A stretch of DNA of 64,000 nt from Symbiodinium natans (taxonomy: Eukaryota; Sar; Dinophyceae; Suessiales; Symbiodiniaceae). Every line of letters starts with the position of its first letter. Position 1 is the first letter of the stretch. Both the position numbers and the translations under genes were made by a program. This document shows positions 63,984 to 64,000 of the stretch, piece by piece. The stretch lies in assembly GCA_905221605.1 (NCBI GenBank), contig CAJNDS010002313.1:755001-819000 (forward strand), given 5' to 3'. A model generated the notes under the pieces. The model saw nothing but the letters and a program-made list of their open reading frames with translations, ran no database searches and had not been told where the DNA came from.

Positions 63984-64000
63984 GTGCTGTCTCTCCTCCG

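Overview
The window looks like nuclear DNA of a dinoflagellate, most likely a Symbiodinium/Polarella-type genome; the clade is inference. There are no long reading frames: the longest is 231 codons and looks like a shadow. Recognisable proteins appear only as islands of about 30-180 bases separated by introns of about 90-800 bases. In the best-resolved gene (33951-40488), 12 of 14 exons start at AG|G and the introns begin with GC or GA as often as GT. That splice pattern is known from dinoflagellates. A truncated copy of the dinoflagellate spliced leader (2079-2094), many interstitial TTTAGGG arrays and a nuclear fragment of mitochondrial cox1 fit the same assignment.

Layout. 1-12.6 kb (+): an isolated kinase catalytic-loop motif, a spliced-leader relict with an ATG downstream, a possible signal-peptide exon, a membrane exon resembling nonaspanin (TM9SF) proteins, and possible terminal exons. 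12.6-16.4 kb: G-rich repeats and the end of an unknown + strand gene whose intron carries a small inverted-repeat element. 17.1-21.0 kb: a repeat-rich, AT-richer block with a repeated ~0.5 kb unit and two arrays of hairpins. 22.3-22.8 kb: the 3' end of a minus-strand gene with the cox1 fragment in its intron. 25.8-30.1 kb (+): an LYR-type first exon, an EF-hand exon and other exon candidates. 32.6-41.2 kb (+): a PPP-family serine/threonine phosphatase, the most secure gene here. 44.9-51.6 kb (+): unknown genes, one with an EF-hand-like exon. 54.0-55.5 kb (+): a prolyl 4-hydroxylase-like dioxygenase that lacks the usual distal iron-binding histidine. 55.6-64.0 kb (+): unknown exons continuing past the right edge.

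Almost everything lies on the + strand, as expected for unidirectional dinoflagellate gene blocks. The minus-strand gene at 22 kb implies a strand switch between about 22.8 and 25.8 kb.

The most interesting structure is in the introns. They hold ~100 bp inverted-repeat elements of at least two families, TTTAGGG arrays, microsatellites and G-runs. Several of these end within about 5-25 bases of a splice site, which suggests introner-like intron gain or growth. All exon edges are read by eye; no alignment or transcript data were available.
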